DNA of 64,000 bases. It comes from Paraflavitalea pollutisoli (GTDB lineage Bacteria > Bacteroidota > Bacteroidia > Chitinophagales > Chitinophagaceae). The position numbers and the translations under genes were made by a program. Positions 63,113-64,000 of the stretch are shown in pieces; the first letter of the stretch is position 1, and the number at the start of each line of letters is the position of its first letter. The notes beneath the pieces are model-generated. The model saw only the letters and a list, made by a program, of their open reading frames with translations. It was not told where the DNA came from and did no database searches. Location: the NCBI RefSeq assembly GCF_029360705.1, contig NZ_JARKMX010000003.1, positions 248,001-312,000 of the forward strand, given 5' to 3'.

Positions 63113-63850
63113 ATGAAGGTATTAGTCGTGGAAGGTGAAAAACGTGTGGTACGTATCCTGGAACGTGCGTTGAAAAGGATCGATCAATCCATACGCATCA
63201 TCGGTACCATTCCCGCCATTTTTTCTTCTGCGCACTGGTTGCAGCAGCACGGCGTACCCGATATCATCCTGATGAGTGAAGAAGCCGTACGCGAACATGG
63301 CATCATGGACCTGTCCAATGGTCGCATCAACGCTACCGTCATCTTTACCGTACAATCGGACCAGTTCACTTTTTACGCCTTCCGCCTGGGCCACCTCGAG
63401 CACTTACTGCCCGCCGCTTTTATGGAGCGTCAGCAGGACGAAGCCGATACAGACGTGCTCACCGCGCCAGCCCCCACCAGGGCTGCGCTCGGCAAAGTAA
63501 TACAGGCTACCTGGCGTACCCGCTTTCTCGTGCGGCAGGGCCAGAAATTCGCCTCGGTAGAAACGGCTACCATCGCTTATTTTTTCTCCGAAGGCCGCTT
63601 CATCTTCTTCAAAACCTACGACGGTCAAAAGTTCCTCGTCGAGTACACGCTCGAAGAACTGGAGACCATGCTCGACCCGCAGCAGTATTTCCGCATCAAC
63701 CGATCCCTGCTCATTTCCTTTAAAAGCGTAGAGCAGATCCATCCTTATTTTGGCAACCGCCTGAAGCTCTTCCTGGAGCCTGGCCTGGAAAAAGACGTGC
63801 TCGTCAGCCGGGAAAAGGTCAATGACTTCAAAAAGTGGTTGGGACAATAG
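63113..63850 (+). CDS. LytTR regulator with inactive receiver domain
   Basis: 245 residues, aligned end to end with the response regulator at 60282. The receiver fold is kept, but all phosphorylation residues are gone: the acidic pair D9-D10 corresponds to E7-G8, phosphoacceptor D55 to Ser55 (IILMSEEAV), the Thr of FTTAYD to Val (FTVQSD), and the Lys of YLLKP to Pro (HLLPA). The LytTR DNA-binding domain is intact (TIAYFFSEGRFIFFKTYDGQKF, FRINRSLLISFKSVEQIHPYFGNRLKL). It is a probable phosphorylation-independent regulator. No kinase gene adjoins it. Confidence 0.87.
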   Translation: MKVLVVEGEKRVVRILERALKRIDQSIRIIGTIPAIFSSAHWLQQHGVPDIILMSEEAVREHGIMDLSNGRINATVIFTVQSDQFTFYAFRLGHLEHLLPAAFMERQQDEADTDVLTAPAPTRAALGKVIQATWRTRFLVRQGQKFASVETATIAYFFSEGRFIFFKTYDGQKFLVEYTLEELETMLDPQQYFRINRSLLISFKSVEQIHPYFGNRLKLFLEPGLEKDVLVSREKVNDFKKWLGQ

Positions 63851-63858
63851 ATCAATCA

Positions 63859-64000
63859 CTAAGTAGCACTGCACTTCAATGACCGGTAAAGCTGGAGGAT
63901 TGGTAAACAAGCTTCGCTACGCGGATGTTGCAACTCGCACAGCCTGTTGTGCAGCTGGCGCCCAATCACTTTAAAGGTCCGGAGGAGGTTGGTATTTTGG
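63859..64000 (-). other. Possible 3' end of a gene running off the window
   Basis: On the minus strand 63859-64000 is open for 46 codons to a TAG at 63859 and might be the C-terminus of a gene starting outside the window. No motif is visible, and a frame of this length can occur by chance. Confidence 0.2.

Overview
The window looks like chromosomal DNA from a member of the Bacteroidota, most plausibly the Chitinophagaceae. The evidence is a secreted esterase with a type IX secretion (T9SS) C-terminal sorting domain, a TonB-dependent receptor paired with a DUF4249 lipoprotein, a BlaI/M56 pair, LytS/LytTR signalling, several AraC-type regulators, and upstream elements of the Bacteroidota type (-7 TAnnTTTG, -33 TTTG or TTG) in front of several genes. 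No rRNA, tRNA, CRISPR array, integrase or complete insertion sequence was seen. The window opens inside a gene, and its last 140 bp may hold the end of another.

Layout. 1-4.4 kb: tail of a protein made of 29-residue repeats, a secreted alpha/beta hydrolase, 900 bp of non-coding DNA rich in inverted repeats, and a PL6 polysaccharide lyase. 4.5-6.9 kb: a small membrane protein, then arsR-arsM-arsC with matching palindromes before arsR and arsM. 6.9-7.7 kb: no confident gene. 7.7-16.5 kb: a PH-like membrane protein, a membrane-anchored HTH regulator with a lectin-like outer domain divergent from a lectin-like/hydrolase fusion, two AraC-type regulators, a DUF1801 protein, a TolB-like/TPR protein and a Gfo/Idh/MocA oxidoreductase. 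16.7-23.8 kb: a TetR regulator under a 37-bp palindrome and a tripartite RND drug-efflux operon. 24-30.2 kb: TonB receptor plus DUF4249, then a two-subunit molybdenum hydroxylase of the isoquinoline oxidoreductase type.

30.2-34.2 kb: a YhcH-family protein, then BlaI, an M56 (BlaR1-like) peptidase and a secreted coiled-coil protein; the last two share the same heptad repeat. 34.3-37.4 kb: glucose-6-phosphate dehydrogenase, a HAD phosphatase and an S1/P1 nuclease. 37.7-40.4 kb: an MlaE-MlaF-MlaD lipid-transport operon, followed by the 3' remnant of an FtsX/MacB-type permease. 40.9-43.4 kb: a T9SS esterase and a NIPSNAP protein. 43.6-49.9 kb (minus strand): a heavy-metal RND operon led by a small acidic secreted protein, in which the pump gene carries a one-base frameshift. 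50-55.7 kb: GH2 glycosidase, membrane AraC regulator, S41 protease. 55.7-64 kb: amidohydrolase-SnoaL fusion, OmpA protein, LytS/LytTR pair, membrane J-protein, polysaccharide deacetylase, and a LytTR regulator whose receiver domain has lost every phosphorylation residue.

Together the genes point to a free-living, polysaccharide-using Gram-negative bacterium with heavy investment in envelope maintenance, metal and arsenic resistance and efflux. All functions are read from motifs and gene context; no database search was possible.
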